The position numbers and the translations under genes are program-made. Below, piece after piece: positions 14,401 through 26,107 of a stretch of DNA of 64,000 bases. The number at the start of each line of letters is the position of its first letter. Within the stretch, counting starts at the first letter, position 1. The stretch spans positions 4,201,501-4,265,500 of the forward strand of contig NC_051103.1 in the NCBI RefSeq assembly GCF_901709675.1, written 5' to 3'. The notes below the pieces were generated by a model. The model did no database searches. It was given only the letters and a program-made list of their open reading frames with translations, and was not told where the DNA came from. Origin of the DNA: Syngnathus acus. Its lineage: Eukaryota > Chordata > Actinopteri > Syngnathiformes > Syngnathidae.

Positions 14401-17400
14401 GATACTTGCTACGTGCTGTCGTTTGCTATCATCATGCTGAATACCAGCCTGCATAACCCCAACGTTAGAGACAAGCCCCCCGTGGAGCGTTTCATCTCCA
14501 TGAACAGAGGGATCAACGAAGGCGGAGACTTGCCAGAGGAGCTTCTCAGGGTGAGGATTTGTCGCACGGAGCGTTTGTGTACGGCGGTGGCCTCCTTTGC
14601 CATAAATGAGCCTTTTTCGACTCTGATGAACTGTGACCGCCCCCCCCCCCGCCATTTTCCGCAGAACCTTTACGAGAGCATAAAAAACGAGCCGTTTAAG
14701 ATCCCGGAGGATGACGGGAATGATCTGACGCATACCTTCTTCAACCCCGACAGAGAAGGCTGGCTCTTAAAGCTTGGTATGTAAATGGCCAGCGATAATA
14801 GAATCATCTCAACACTAATGTTGCCGACAATTTGGTGTTGGCGTTTTCATTAACTCAGCCTCGTGGGAGGCCGACCCACGCGGTGAAAATGTGAAAATTG
14901 CCATTTTGTCACCTTAGCCTTTCACGAATTATGGTGAAGCCCCATTCTCTTCATTATACAACAGCATTAAGGACCACAGATAGATATGAGTTGAAGCTGC
15001 CCTAAAAAAAAAAAAAAAAAAGACAAAGGGTCCTGTCAAAACACAGTCATGCTGAACTTTTTAAAGAATGGACTGGTGGGGAATGCGTGCCCACTGCTGT
15101 GTGGCTGCTCATGGAGAGAAATAATGGAGACCTTCTCGCCTTTTTATTATCCTCCCTCTGGTCCTGCCCTGCTTGCCTGACGACTTAACAGTTGTCAATT
15201 GCCCCCAAAATTTAATTCCTAATTAAAAAAAATAAAGTGAAAAGCCAGTACAGTTTCCCTGCAAGAAAAATACATTTCAATTCATGTTTTTTGGGTTGAA
15301 ACTCTGAGCAGCAAAGGCAACATTTTATTTTTCACACGTTGATTTCACATCCCCTGTAGAAAAATCTAGGTCAAGCGAACATTACATATTGATTACATCA
15401 GTTTAACGGCTGCTTGGTGCAGTCTGCGGCAGACGTGTGCATAGCGCTAAGCCATAACCTTGTTTTTTATTACACAGGTTAATTACAGCACAGAATATCC
15501 ACTAATCCGAATAATCTACTTTCACTAAACGATGCGAGCAGATGGCGGGATTGTGACTTGATATTTCCTTTAAGGGAAAAGCAACTCCGTACTTTTGCCA
15601 CCAACTCTGTGCCAAGGCGATTATTCGTCAGCCTGACTTTCAAAATGAAACATAAAAGAATTTCACATTTTATACTCTAAGCCTTGCACTTGTTTTTCTT
15701 TTTTTGCATGTGAACAGGCGGCAGGGTGAAGACGTGGAAGAGGAGGTGGTTCATACTGACAGACAACTGCCTGTATTACTTTGAATACACAACCGTAAGT
15801 AGATAATTCAATATGTGCAGATTTTTTGCTGTGGGCAAACTTCTAGGCTCAAAGGTAAAAATGATTTGACTAAATTATTTATTTTACCTTGTTAATGTCA
15901 TTTTTGCTCCTGGACCTCGACGAACGGTGTTGGCACATCATGGCTGTAGACGTTACCATCATTGTAAACTTTCACCTAAGGACAAAGCAATGACGTTAAA
16001 TACAGGACAACTACTAGACAGTTGGACTGAATCTGATTTGATCCAATTCATTTCAACAGTTGGTCTTGTGATGCCAGCAAATAACAGCAAAATAATATAG
16101 CGGTGCCCCGACTCACGATTTCTTTACCGATACAAGCTAGAAAATATTTGGCTAGTTAAACAGCTGCAGCGAACTCACTCACCTCACTTTACAACAAGCA
16201 GCAGTTTGGTCGTTCCAAGAACAATTCTTTGAAGATAAAAAAAAAAAACACCTTGAAGCTGTTAACTGCCATTCTCAGTTGACTGGAAAGAAAACAAAAG
16301 AATTACACGTAAAGAATAATCAACAAATCTGTTTGCCTTACAAAAGTCTGCTAACTTAATGATAACACCCAATGCATGATGAACTACCGAAACTGGCATT
16401 GATGTTGTGGCGTATAATGCATATTGTGCTGCAGCAACATGTAGCATATATTCTTTATCCTCTGTGAAAAACAACTGTGACCGTCTCTACACATTTTACT
16501 CCCTGGTGGCCAGGAGGAGGCCAATTGAATTAAAGCACAAAACAATTATGTTGCACTAACTGTTTAGTGACATAATTTTAATTGTTATTACTGGCTAGGT
16601 CACGCTGAGGTTTATTTTTGCAGGATAAAGAGCCCCGTGGGATTATCCCCTTGGAAAACCTGAGTATCCGTGAAGTGGATGAACCTAGGAAACCGGTAAA
16701 AACACATGTTAAATTCTTTACATTTTCTTTCTTGGAGACAGATTTTCACACGCCCTTGGCTTTTCTGTTATGTCCCCTAGAACTGCTTCGAGCTCTACAA
16801 CCCTAACCACAAAGGGCAGGTCATCAAGGCCTGCAAAACGGAAGCGGACGGACGCGTGGTGGAGGGCAACCACGTGGTTTACAGAATCTCGGCCCCCACG
16901 CCCGAGGAGAAGGAGGAATGGATCAAATCCATCAAGTGAGCTTGGCTGTGTTTATGCGGATCCATTTACACCGAAGGGGCACTTAGACACATCCCATGTG
17001 TCGGCTTCTCATGGGTGACCTTGACGATGACACACCACTTGTACATGTGTTGCCATACACACACAATGGAAAGACACACACATGCACTGGTGACCGAACA
17101 GGAGTCTGTTTCTCACACTCCTGGCACAGATAACGCACGAGGTGACTTCTGCTTTGTTGGATAAGCTCACTTCCCTTTGATTAGCGCGAGTAAACGGACA
17201 CACACGTGCACACATGTTGACCTAGTGGTTAGCATGTGTGGGACTGGCCTTCCTTTGTGGAGTTTGTGTGAACTCAGCATACTTACCTGTGCTCCAACAC
17301 CCCCTGATGTGACCCTAATGAGTAAAAAGGCTATAGAAAATGGATGGATGGGATTTCAGAGCTCTAAATTTTATTAAACCCTCCCTCTTGCGCTCTAATG

Positions 17401-17883
17401 GTGCTACAATCCACTTAGCATTGACGTGCATGTAAATGGAGCAATTTTAGTGTCGGAGTTCACCTTCACAAAGGAAGAAAAACTGAGGCAGACATGCTAA
17501 GTACTACTACGCTGTGTTTCCATGACTGCAAACATTTACCAAAAAAATCATACAAGTGTACATATTAATTTAGAAAAAATTGTGGAACAACGTATACATT
17601 TATGAGACTAGCTCTATTTAAAACAATTAAAATCTGCAATATAGAGTAAGAGTTATATATGAAATCAAGGGTGGTTCCTGGCATCTGCAATACATTAATC
17701 CTGAATAATACAACATAGAAATCAGAATAGATCTCTTGCAGCAGTGCATCTTTTTGCATTCATTTTTTTTATTTTTTATAAAAGATATGCTTTCTCTCCA
17801 ATGTCTCCAGAGCCAGCATCAGCAGAGATCCTTTCTATGATATGTTGGCCACCAGGAAGAGGAGGATAGCCAATAAGAAATAA
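5471..17883 (+). CDS. cyth3: Cytohesin-3 (GRP1/ARNO3), Arf GTPase exchange factor
   Basis: PIP3-recruited guanine exchange factor for ARF1/ARF6 that acts at the plasma membrane. Thirteen coding exons: 5471-5489, 12242-12324, 12433-12497, 12846-12912, 13001-13119, 13694-13774, 13852-13964, 14402-14550, 14665-14776, 15718-15794, 16624-16695, 16781-16935, 17811-17883. They total 1185 nt, or 394 residues. Domains: N-terminal coiled coil (about 8-60), Sec7 (about 62-250), PH (about 262-378) and a basic tail ending KRRIANKK. The catalytic glutamate of the Sec7 domain falls at E156 (RLPGE), the same number as in ARNO. The PH loop reads KLGGRVK, the diglycine form that binds PIP3 tightly. The N-terminus VPEDLSLEE and the C-terminus separate it from cyth1 and cyth2. 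Intron 1 is 6.75 kb, far longer than the rest. It is divergent from rac1 and convergent with usp42. Confidence 0.97.
9158..9184 (+). repeat. (GT)n microsatellite
   Basis: About 13 GT units in cyth3 intron 1. Confidence 0.9.
9507..9532 (+). repeat. (AT)13 microsatellite
   Basis: Uninterrupted AT dinucleotide run in cyth3 intron 1. Confidence 0.9.
9683..10064 (+). repeat. Tandem duplication, two 189-bp copies
   Basis: Copy 1 is 9683-9871 and copy 2 is 9872-10064. They align at a constant 189-base offset. The only differences I see are a cluster of about three changes near the start of each copy (TAGTTTAGC against TAGTCAGGC). Both begin TTTGTCAATAG and run to GAAAGTGAAGGTTTG. Near identity implies a recent event. 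No coding content is seen. Confidence 0.9.
11444..11730 (+). repeat. Diverged repeated module with TCF/LEF-like cores in cyth3 intron 1
   Basis: GCCTAATGAAGC followed by AGATCAAACA occurs at 11496-11518 and again at 11708-11730, with one mismatch over 23 bases. TTGAGGGAGT precedes each copy (11444-11453 and 11634-11643). AGATCAAA resembles the core bound by TCF/LEF factors. Spacing differs between copies, so this is either an old duplication with indels or two reused sites. Confidence 0.55.
17215..17355 (+). mobile_element. tRNA-derived SINE remnant (internally deleted)
   Basis: Contains the head signature AGTGGTTAGCA, a GTGGAGTTTG segment, and the usual fish SINE tail GCTATAGAAAATGGATGGATGG. 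The middle is shortened relative to the full element as I remember it from teleost genomes. It lies in cyth3 intron 12. Confidence 0.7.
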
Positions 17884-18264
17884 CCAAAGGCATCTTTCAA
17901 CTTCTTTCCTTTGGATCACTGCCACGTCCGAGTCCAGCAAAATCAAACTTTCACTTGAGGATCAGGAGTTGCACTATGGGCAACATTTTGGTGGGACACG
18001 TCTGTTAAGACTTTGTCTGTAAAGACTTTAACACCCTCTGGCGGATATTACGAGGAATGACATGTACTTCACTCAGCTGATGGGTACCATTCTGAACAAT
18101 CCTGTCTTGATGAAAGCCTCAAACAAAATCAGCTGGTCTGATTTGTATATGCAAAATGCACTGACTTATTTGTGGCTATAGACAAACACAAAACCCCAAT
18201 AGACTCGAAACTATTAGGGATATTGGGCTTCTAGATGCAATTTCAGGATGAACATAAGATGCAT

Positions 18265-18410
18265 TACAGTGCTGCCTTGAGTTACGAGTGACTCGAGCTT
18301 AAGGACAATACAACCCAATGCAAATGTATTTATAAAGCGCAGTTTACAACACCCTCACCTGTAACAAAGCGCTTCACTTATGGCAAATGGGACAACCACA
18401 AAGACAGCGA
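18265..18410. repeat. Probable dispersed teleost repeat fragment
   Basis: The phrases GTGCTGCCTTGAGTTACGAG and TTTATAAAGCGC...ACAAAGCGCTTCACTT resemble repeats commonly seen in percomorph genomes. This is recognition from memory only; no terminal repeats or flanking duplication are visible. Confidence 0.35.
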
Positions 18411-19971
18411 AAACAGTAAATTAGTCAAAAAGCCAAAGTGGGTGAACACATGAAGACCCTTTCCCGCCCAAGGACGCATAATGCTCGACTATCGTTATAA
18501 GATTATCATTATATTTGAGGTGTATTTAGAGCTTAAACATTAAACATGTTCAATAAATTGAGACCTAAAACTTTTTTTGTGTGTGGGGAAAGCCGACTAC
18601 TTATTAGTAAATACTAAATAATATAGGAAATTTAGCTATTGCCGACGTTGTGTGACGCAAGAGAGTGTAGCCAATTGAAGCAGCGCCCTGACTGACGAAC
18701 AAGGAGGCGGTGATAAATAAAACATGTCCTCCTTACCCAATGTCGTTCTTTGTATAAAACTAGACTCCCCAAAGAGCATTTTACAGAGCAAATTATTTTT
18801 TGTCGACAATACCATCTTACAACGCTCCTCCACGAAATATTTACGAACATTCGGCAAGTTTCGGTGTATACCCGGAAGTACCTGCCAGCTTCTCTTCGCG
18901 CTTGTGACGTCAAGCGTGATCACGCGAGAGGTCCGCCTTGTGTGACGTCCATATTACACTGCCTCCTAGCGGCCCAGGCATACACAACAGAAGGATCACA
19001 ATTAATAGCATTTCCATTCATTTTAATTAAAACTTGATTTAAATGCATTTTAGTTTCATCCTAAAATCCGACCTAAAAGCCAAATAGCTAAATAATGTTT
19101 GGGGAGGAGTGTATTTTATTTGTGAAATATGTGTTCCCGTTCTTGGAATATTAGTTAGCATACTGGGAATAATTTGCACTTTTGTATTATTTGGTGTCTT
19201 TAGAATAGCAACACAAATTTGATGATCCACCTTTGTAATTTTTTTTGTAATTTATTTCCTTAATTTTTAACAAAATCGATTTACAATCTGCATGTATATG
19301 ATGTACATTGTTTTTGTTTTTATGTACTGTATTTTCCAAGTGATTGAGTGACCATTCATCATTTAGTTCAGCACTTTACAATCATGGAAAAGTGTTTGAA
19401 TAACATTAGCAAGAGAATAACGATGCAAAATGATGGTGGGGGTGTAAAAAACAATATACAGTATAGGATGTTGGAAAAAAACATCTAGTATGATCACTGA
19501 GCAGTTCTTTGGTTATTTCATAAGCCATTTTTAGTTTTTTTTTTTTTTAATGACTAGACCCTTCAACAGGTTATTATTATTCATTTAAGTGCTTCTTTAC
19601 TGTATGGTGTACACATAGATATGACAATCTATTTTGTGAAAAATACAAAAAGGTTTTCTAATCGCCCCTCAAATATTTAGAACACTTTTCCAGCTATTCC
19701 AGTGCAGTTTTCCACACACAAAAACAACAGTACAATTTCTGACATTAACAAAATGTATTTTAAGGCATTTACCTTGTACAATGTATAAATGCTGACATGC
19801 TAAATTAAAGGAATAATACAAGTTTTCAACTTCTGGCAAAAAGTTGCAAAACAAAACACAATCCGTACTCATGGCTGCCATAATTTCAGAGAATATGAGC
19901 AGAATTAACACGTTTGTCTAAAAACAAATAAAGCAAAACAACATCTATTTATAATCCTGATACAGGAGTTT

Positions 19972-19996
19972 TATATATATATATATATATATATAT
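19972..19996 (+). repeat. (TA)n microsatellite
   Basis: About 12 TA units in the cyth3-usp42 spacer. Confidence 0.85.
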
Positions 19997-20897
19997 GTGT
20001 ATATAAAAGTAACTGATAGTACAGTTCAAAAATTAAATTCACAGTATTCCTTATGATGCTAGTCGACGCAAACAGGATTTTCTGTAGTTTTTTTCCCCCC
20101 ATTTATAACTGCGATTACATAATCTTTTTTTCGGTTTCATTAAAATAGAACATGAGCTGAAAGAAAGACCGAAAGGAATGACTCAGAAGAAGAGAAACAA
20201 GTTTAAAATAGTAAAGTGTGTTAGAAGAGAACCTAAACAAACGTAGGGGAAATGTGTCAGTCCAGGGCATCGTGGATCCAGGGTATCAGTGAGTGAAGCC
20301 TTGCTTGCTTGTTTGTTCAGAATTTCCACACCTCCCACCCATTTACCCCCCCCCCCCCAACCCAGAAGTGAAGATGAAGGAAACTCAAAACCATCCACGC
20401 ACGTAGTACCCACCTTCCAAACTTGTTTTCAGCAGCGCTTGTGTTTCCCTTTCACGTGAAGCGAGTGGATGATGAGTTTGAGTCCTGAGTTCCACTGAGC
20501 AGCAGTCGAGATGTTTTAAGCTCCAGGCTTTTGTGTGTCCCATACACGAATATATTAATATTTGTCATCGTTCGCGTCCGACGAGAGTAGGAGCGTTACT
20601 GCAACTAAAAAAAATCAATGCTTTAAAAGTGAATATATATATAACACTTGACGTGTGGTAAAAATACAACCCCCCTCCCAATGAAGCACCAGATCAATGA
20701 ATCATTCCTCCGCTGTATGTCTAGGCAAGGGGGTCTGGAACAACACAAGTATAAAACATAATGAGAGATGGAAAGCAGAGGTGGACAAACATACGTACAG
20801 AGCACAAAAAATGATTTTTGTAAGTGGATGTCAAGTCCATAATGTGACCCGTGACTCACTTTCAGTGCTTCATGGTACTTCTCGGCAAACCGGACCA

Positions 20898-23800
20898 TCA
20901 GTGGGATACAACGTTGGTTTGGCTGTAACCGTTTCCTATGAAACACAGTGAGCTTTTATTTCGGACTTTTGTTTGCCTTCGTGTAAGTTGAGAATACTAT
21001 GAACGGACCTGCGTATCCGTTAAGGTGACTGTGAAATGGCCCGTGTGCAGGTCCGGCGGGGGAGGTGCCATTGTGGTCGTAGTCGAGGCGGCGGCGTTTG
21101 TCCGGTGAGCAGCTGTCCTCGTCTTGCTTGGCATCCTTGGAGTGACGGCGTTTGCGGCACTGGCGTTCTTCGCTGCTGCGGCTCCTGTGGCCGCCGTCCG
21201 GGCTGCGTTGCTCGCTCTGGTGCCGCCTCTTTTTCTTTTTTTTAACTTCATAGCCTTGGTCTGAGTCGGAGCTCCTGAAATAAATCCAATGAGTACTGTT
21301 GAGACTAATGCAGAGGTAGCAAATGTGGCACAAAGGTTTGCCTTCCCCTGGTCCGGCCAGACGAGTAACGAAAACGAGTTCCGCTTCAGGTTGACTGACT
21401 TACCCACTCTCACGGTGTCGCTCTTTATCCTTTGATTTCTTCTTCTTGCTCTTTTTGTGTTTTTTGCTATGCCGCTCCTCAGAGCTCACAGAGCGACCGC
21501 TCCGCCGAGGATTCTGGTCCTCCGACCCCGGATGAGCGTGCCGATACGGCGACCTGTTGGGCGACGTCCCCCGATAGAGGTGGTGGTGGTCCCTTTCCCT
21601 GCCATCGTCCCTCATCCCGCGAACTTCCCAGCTGTCCTGATCCCGCCTCCATTGGCCGTGAGACTTGTGGCGGTAGGAGTTGCCGTAACTCCTGCGCTGG
21701 TAATCGCGGTCTTCCCTGGATCGGTGGTGGTGGTGATAAAAGTGGTAGTGGTGTGAGCAGCGGTCGTGGTCCCGCTCCCTGGGGTGGTAGGGAGTCCGCT
21801 CCCAGCGACGTTCGCTCTCCCAGTCCCGGTAGTAATAGTCCCTGTATGAGCGGTGGTGGTTGTAATGGTGGTCTCTGTTGTCCCGTCTGTAGTGAGTTGC
21901 GTCCCTCTCCTGACTCCTGTTGTAGTTTCGCTCTCTGTCCCTGCTCCAGTCAGACGAGTACGTCCGGTCCCGACCCCTTTCCCGCGATGACTGTCTTTCG
22001 TAGCTTCTGGAAGGCGGACTGGGCCGGAGATGATCTCTCACCTCTGCACGGCCTTTGGAGGCCGCCGCCGATGAGCCGTTGGTCAATGGGGCATTCGTGA
22101 CTTCATCGGGACTCTTCGGTAGAGGCGCGCACGTGCCGCTGGTGCTGTGGGAGGAGTCGGGCGAGGTGGCTGGGAGACTGATGGACGCGGACTCGCTAGA
22201 TGCCGAGGAATGAATTTTGCTGGTGGAAGCGGATGCGGTTTCGCAGGCCGTTTGCTCAGGCGGGGGATCGGCCACTCGTGTCGCCCTTACGTCGGGGGAG
22301 AGTTTCTGGCTTTCGCTGGCGGCGGGTTGGACCCTCTGAACAGAACTAGCCTGGGATGACAACGACTCTTTGCTGCGAGCACAACGACAACAAAGCAGGC
22401 AAACAAGGTCAAGAGCGGTCATATAGCATCAGTTAGGCATAAGCAAATTAAATTAAAAATCTGAATCGGGATCTTTAGGCTAATGTAATAAAAAGAGTTG
22501 AATTTGAAAAGCTACCTTGGTTGACAGTGATCAGTGTCTACTCCATTCACAGTCGAACTCCCCTCTGATGACAAACTTCCCTCACTACTGACCGAGATCT
22601 GAAAGGGAAAAAGACGAGGTCGTTTTTAAACAACATATCAGAATTTAGTGTTGTGGGACTGCACATTACATCTCATTACATTATGTGAGCGTAGAATTAA
22701 AAGGAAAACTTTAGCTTACCTTTTCAACACTATTATGACCATTGACTTTTTGAAGTCCATGATGGTGTCCGTTTTGTATGTTTTTAGATATGCTGTGGGA
22801 AATTCCATTTACACCGTTTCCATTGTGGTGCGCGCCAGAGTCGCCATTGGCAAAGTCCTCCCTTGTTCTTTTGTTACCATTCATGTGACTCTCCACTGAG
22901 CAGCCATTATCCAGGGACCCGCCGTTCTCTTGGTCCGACTCTTCCGACAACTCTTGGCCGTACGGCACCAAGAACGACGAGCCGTTCCCGCCGGCCTGGT
23001 GCTCCCCGTTACTGCTCGGCGTGCCGTTGACGTGGTTCACCTGACTTGGGATGAAGCGAGCCTCTGAGGTAGACTGGGAGGAGGAGGGTAAAGAGCTCGA
23101 GGACGAGGTGGCGGTGGAGCTGCTGGCCGATGACGACGAGGAGGAGGAGGAGGACGCCGCCGGACGATTTGGTTTGCCTTGGCCGATGCAGAAGGACAGC
23201 TTCAGGCGCTTCTCGTGCTCTGGGATCGCTGAAGGCTGGCTGGCCAAGTGCGACGTGGAAGAAGAGGAGGCCGCGCTGTGGTTGGGTTTTCCAGCAATGC
23301 TGCTGCTGGTGCTGGGCTTGGGACACTCCCTCAAAGACCCGTTCCCATTCATGTGGAGAGAATTCTACAGAGGGGACACAAACTTGGTCAAACACCAATA
23401 ACACCGGTTCATTTCTTTTAATAATATTGGGAGACTGAAAATGTAGTATTCATAATTCGTAGCGTTTTTGGGATCAGCATTACCTTGTTCATGTGCGGGG
23501 GCAGCTGTGGTCCGATGAAGCCGCCATTGTTGTTGTGATGGGCGGTGGTGTTGATGCGGGGAATCACAATGGGTCGAGGTGATGACTGGCCGGGTGCAGC
23601 TGAGTTATGGGTCATGTGACCATAGTCCCCTTCTTTCTTTCCGTCACTGGACCTTGTGAAACCACATAAGAGCCGGAACATTAGCGATGAGACGAAAGAC
23701 AGACAGCCAATGAAATATACAAATAGACAAATCTTGAAAGTTAATTATTGCATGTGAAAGGTTTACTCACTTGATGTAGAAGAGGACATAAGCCTGCTGG

Positions 23801-26100
23801 TTAAGAACAGACCTAATGTCGCTTACAGTCACAGACGAATCGTTCATCTGAAACCACTGACCATTGCTTGCCTGCGAGACACAAAACTTTGGATCGTCAG
23901 TATTTAGGCATAGTGAAACGAGAGCGAGCTTGCGGCAAGCACAACAAATCAGCGAATTGGCTCACCGTACCTTAATATAGCAGAAGTAGTGTCCAGCGTG
24001 GCAGCTGAATCCAGAGTGGACCAGAACAGCAAACAGCCCGTAGAGTTGTGGCTCTCCTTGCGACTGCGACATGAAGGGCCGCAGGTCCAGGTACTCGGGA
24101 TATTTCACATCCTGACGAGCAAACGACAAGTTGATAAACACGAAAATAACCGACAGGTCTGTAATTGAGTTGAATTGCTGGAACGCACTTTTGTGATTTT
24201 TCCTCCACTGAAGTTGGCGAAGCGTTTCAGCGACAGGGTGAGGACATTGGCGCTGCGATGGATCGTGAATCTCTTTGAGGCAGTGACCATTTTTTTGCAC
24301 CTGGGGAAAAACGTTTTTTTTTTGGGTGAGTACCGGCAAAACACCACGTAAAAAAATGCCCCGGAAAAATTTGATCATTGTGTGAAGACGTACTTGGAGC
24401 ACTTGTAGGCATTCTCCCCATCCAGCTGCTCTGGCTTGACAAACTGCTCTAGAGCCTTCGAAACACTGGGTGCCATCTGCAAAGAGAAGCAATCGACAGG
24501 TTAGATCCCTTGAAAAGAAAAAAAAAAAATGAGCAAAGCATGCTGAAGAACAAATCTATCCTGTGGAGTTACTTTGATTTCTAGAGTGATGTCCAGAAAA
24601 GGGTCAAATGTATCAGAGACTGCTTTGCAGTTTAAACATTTAACTGAAAGAGAAACAAAAACAGAGTTCATCAGATTCAAGATATTATAAAAAAATAATA
24701 TCCACAAATTGATGTCACAAACTTACCTCTGGACCTTAGGTAACCACCAAATACCTGATGAATAAAAGTGGTCGCCTGCGTTTGCCTGTCCAATCTGCCA
24801 TACAACACAGAAGGTCTTAACTCACAAGCAAATGCAGCAACGAAAGACTTTCCCGTCGTGTTTATTGCAAATCCTCCACTAAGGATGAAACTTACTTGGT
24901 TCCAGGCAAGCAGGACTTTTGCATAGCATCCACCGTGTACCTAATAAATTCATGGGCATCCTCCTGGCTTCCATAGCGGAAGTGCTTCGCGATTCCTGCG
25001 TTGGGAAGAGTACAGCATAAGAAACGGACTAGCACCGGAAAACCAGTTCCCTCCAAATTCATGAAAGTAAACAGATAAACAGCGCCACCTGTTGTTCACT
25101 CTGAGTAAAGACAAAACGCCTGTACTTACTTTTGAGCTCGTTCAGCACACCCATTGGCTTAATAACGTTCCCAGAGTTGGCAAAAACTTGAATGATGTGG
25201 TTTTGCATGGTGCACATCATACAGAAGCCTGGCTCGTGACCTGTGGCATCACAGAACAAAAAAAAAGAGAAAAATACATCAAACATGACTGATAGCTAGA
25301 AGGCAGACAACCCTGACCCAAACAAAAACAAAAAAAACATACATACATGTTTTCGAGTGTTCCCGTGACAGCATGTAGTTGGCAAATGGCGGCGTGTAGG
25401 TGAGACACTGGAGGGCCGAGTTGAGGAAACAAGTGTTGCCCATGTTCTGCAGGCCGGCGCCTATGCGATGAACCTGGTTCCACTTTAGGCTAAGACGCTC
25501 GGGAGAGAAGAGGACCTTCTGCGGCATGTCAATGCCATCGCCGCTGCACAACACTGGACACACAACAGACTAAAATTAGACTGAGTACATTTCTCAAGAG
25601 TAGCTCATAGGACCAGTTCCTGCCATTGTGCTGTATTGCCTATTTAGCACAGAAAAAGGAAGCTGGGCCATTAAGTACATATATTCAACATGTTCTAAAA
25701 TATGAAAGATACTTTTTGTAACGGTATCTAAAGACAAAGCACAGCCTTTGTAAAAAGTTATTTCTATTCCTGAGTTGACACAAAGCATAGATCAAAGACG
25801 GTTTATTCAGCTCAGCTTGAATTCTTGTCAATTATTATTCACACACTCATCTGTCCCCCTACCATGCTCCTTGGGCCGGTCCACGGAGGGAGGCGTGCTA
25901 TTGTAGACAACGGCGCCAGGCGTCGGGCCCAAGCAGCCCCCCGGAACCTTCAGCCGCGGCGAGTCAGTGGGTAGGGTGGGACCCACTGCCCAGCTGCTGG
26001 AACAGCTGCTGTCCATCCCGTCTCCACTGGTGAAGGGGGATCTCTTGCAACCGACTGACTCGTGGTCAGAATTTTCGGAGGATCTGTCAACAATGGTCAT
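20898..26100 (-). CDS. usp42: Ubiquitin carboxyl-terminal hydrolase 42
   Basis: Nuclear USP-family deubiquitinase, known for p53 and H2B deubiquitination. Sixteen coding exons in transcript order: 25863-26100, 25347-25553, 25130-25240, 24896-24995, 24727-24794, 24573-24643, 24394-24476, 24189-24300, 23971-24111, 23771-23871, 23484-23652, 22720-23364, 22516-22598, 21404-22372, 21009-21274, 20898-20935. They total 3402 nt, or 1133 residues. The start MTIVDRSSE matches the family. Catalytic Cys121 lies in [10 protein letters not shown], the catalytic His371 in [11 protein letters not shown], and the QMNDSSV box follows. After about residue 420 the protein is low complexity: Asn/Ser/Gly-rich, then Arg/His/Tyr/Asp-rich, then Lys-rich ([12 protein letters not shown]), as in human USP42. 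The last junction uses a weak donor (GCAG|GTCCGT), so the final 12 residues are the least certain part. A 5' noncoding exon probably ends at 27310. Confidence 0.95.
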
Positions 26101-26107
26101 AGTTCAT
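26087..26107 (-). promoter_or_regulatory. Six-codon uORF overlapping the usp42 start codon
   Basis: The first coding exon begins CAATGAACT just before the main ATG. That upstream ATG (26105-26107) opens a different frame that runs six codons and stops inside codon 5 of usp42. It could lower translation of the main frame. Confidence 0.5.

Larger units (their letters stand above)
17884..20897. other. Spacer between convergent cyth3 and usp42
   Basis: Should hold both 3' UTRs. Candidate poly(A) signals for cyth3 are AATAAA at 18552-18557 and 18716-18721. AT-rich sequence with TTTATT motifs, for example near 19251, could serve usp42 on the other strand. A (TA)n run lies at about 19972-19996. No coding exon is recognised. 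Confidence 0.6.

Noticed and set aside
21432-22100. 222-codon + strand frame opposite usp42
   Set aside because: Antisense shadow of the Arg/Ser/His-rich usp42 exon, with no known domain.
23051-23401. Acidic + strand frame opposite usp42 (Glu/Asp-rich)
   Set aside because: Antisense of the Ser-rich usp42 exon; the composition is a mirror effect.
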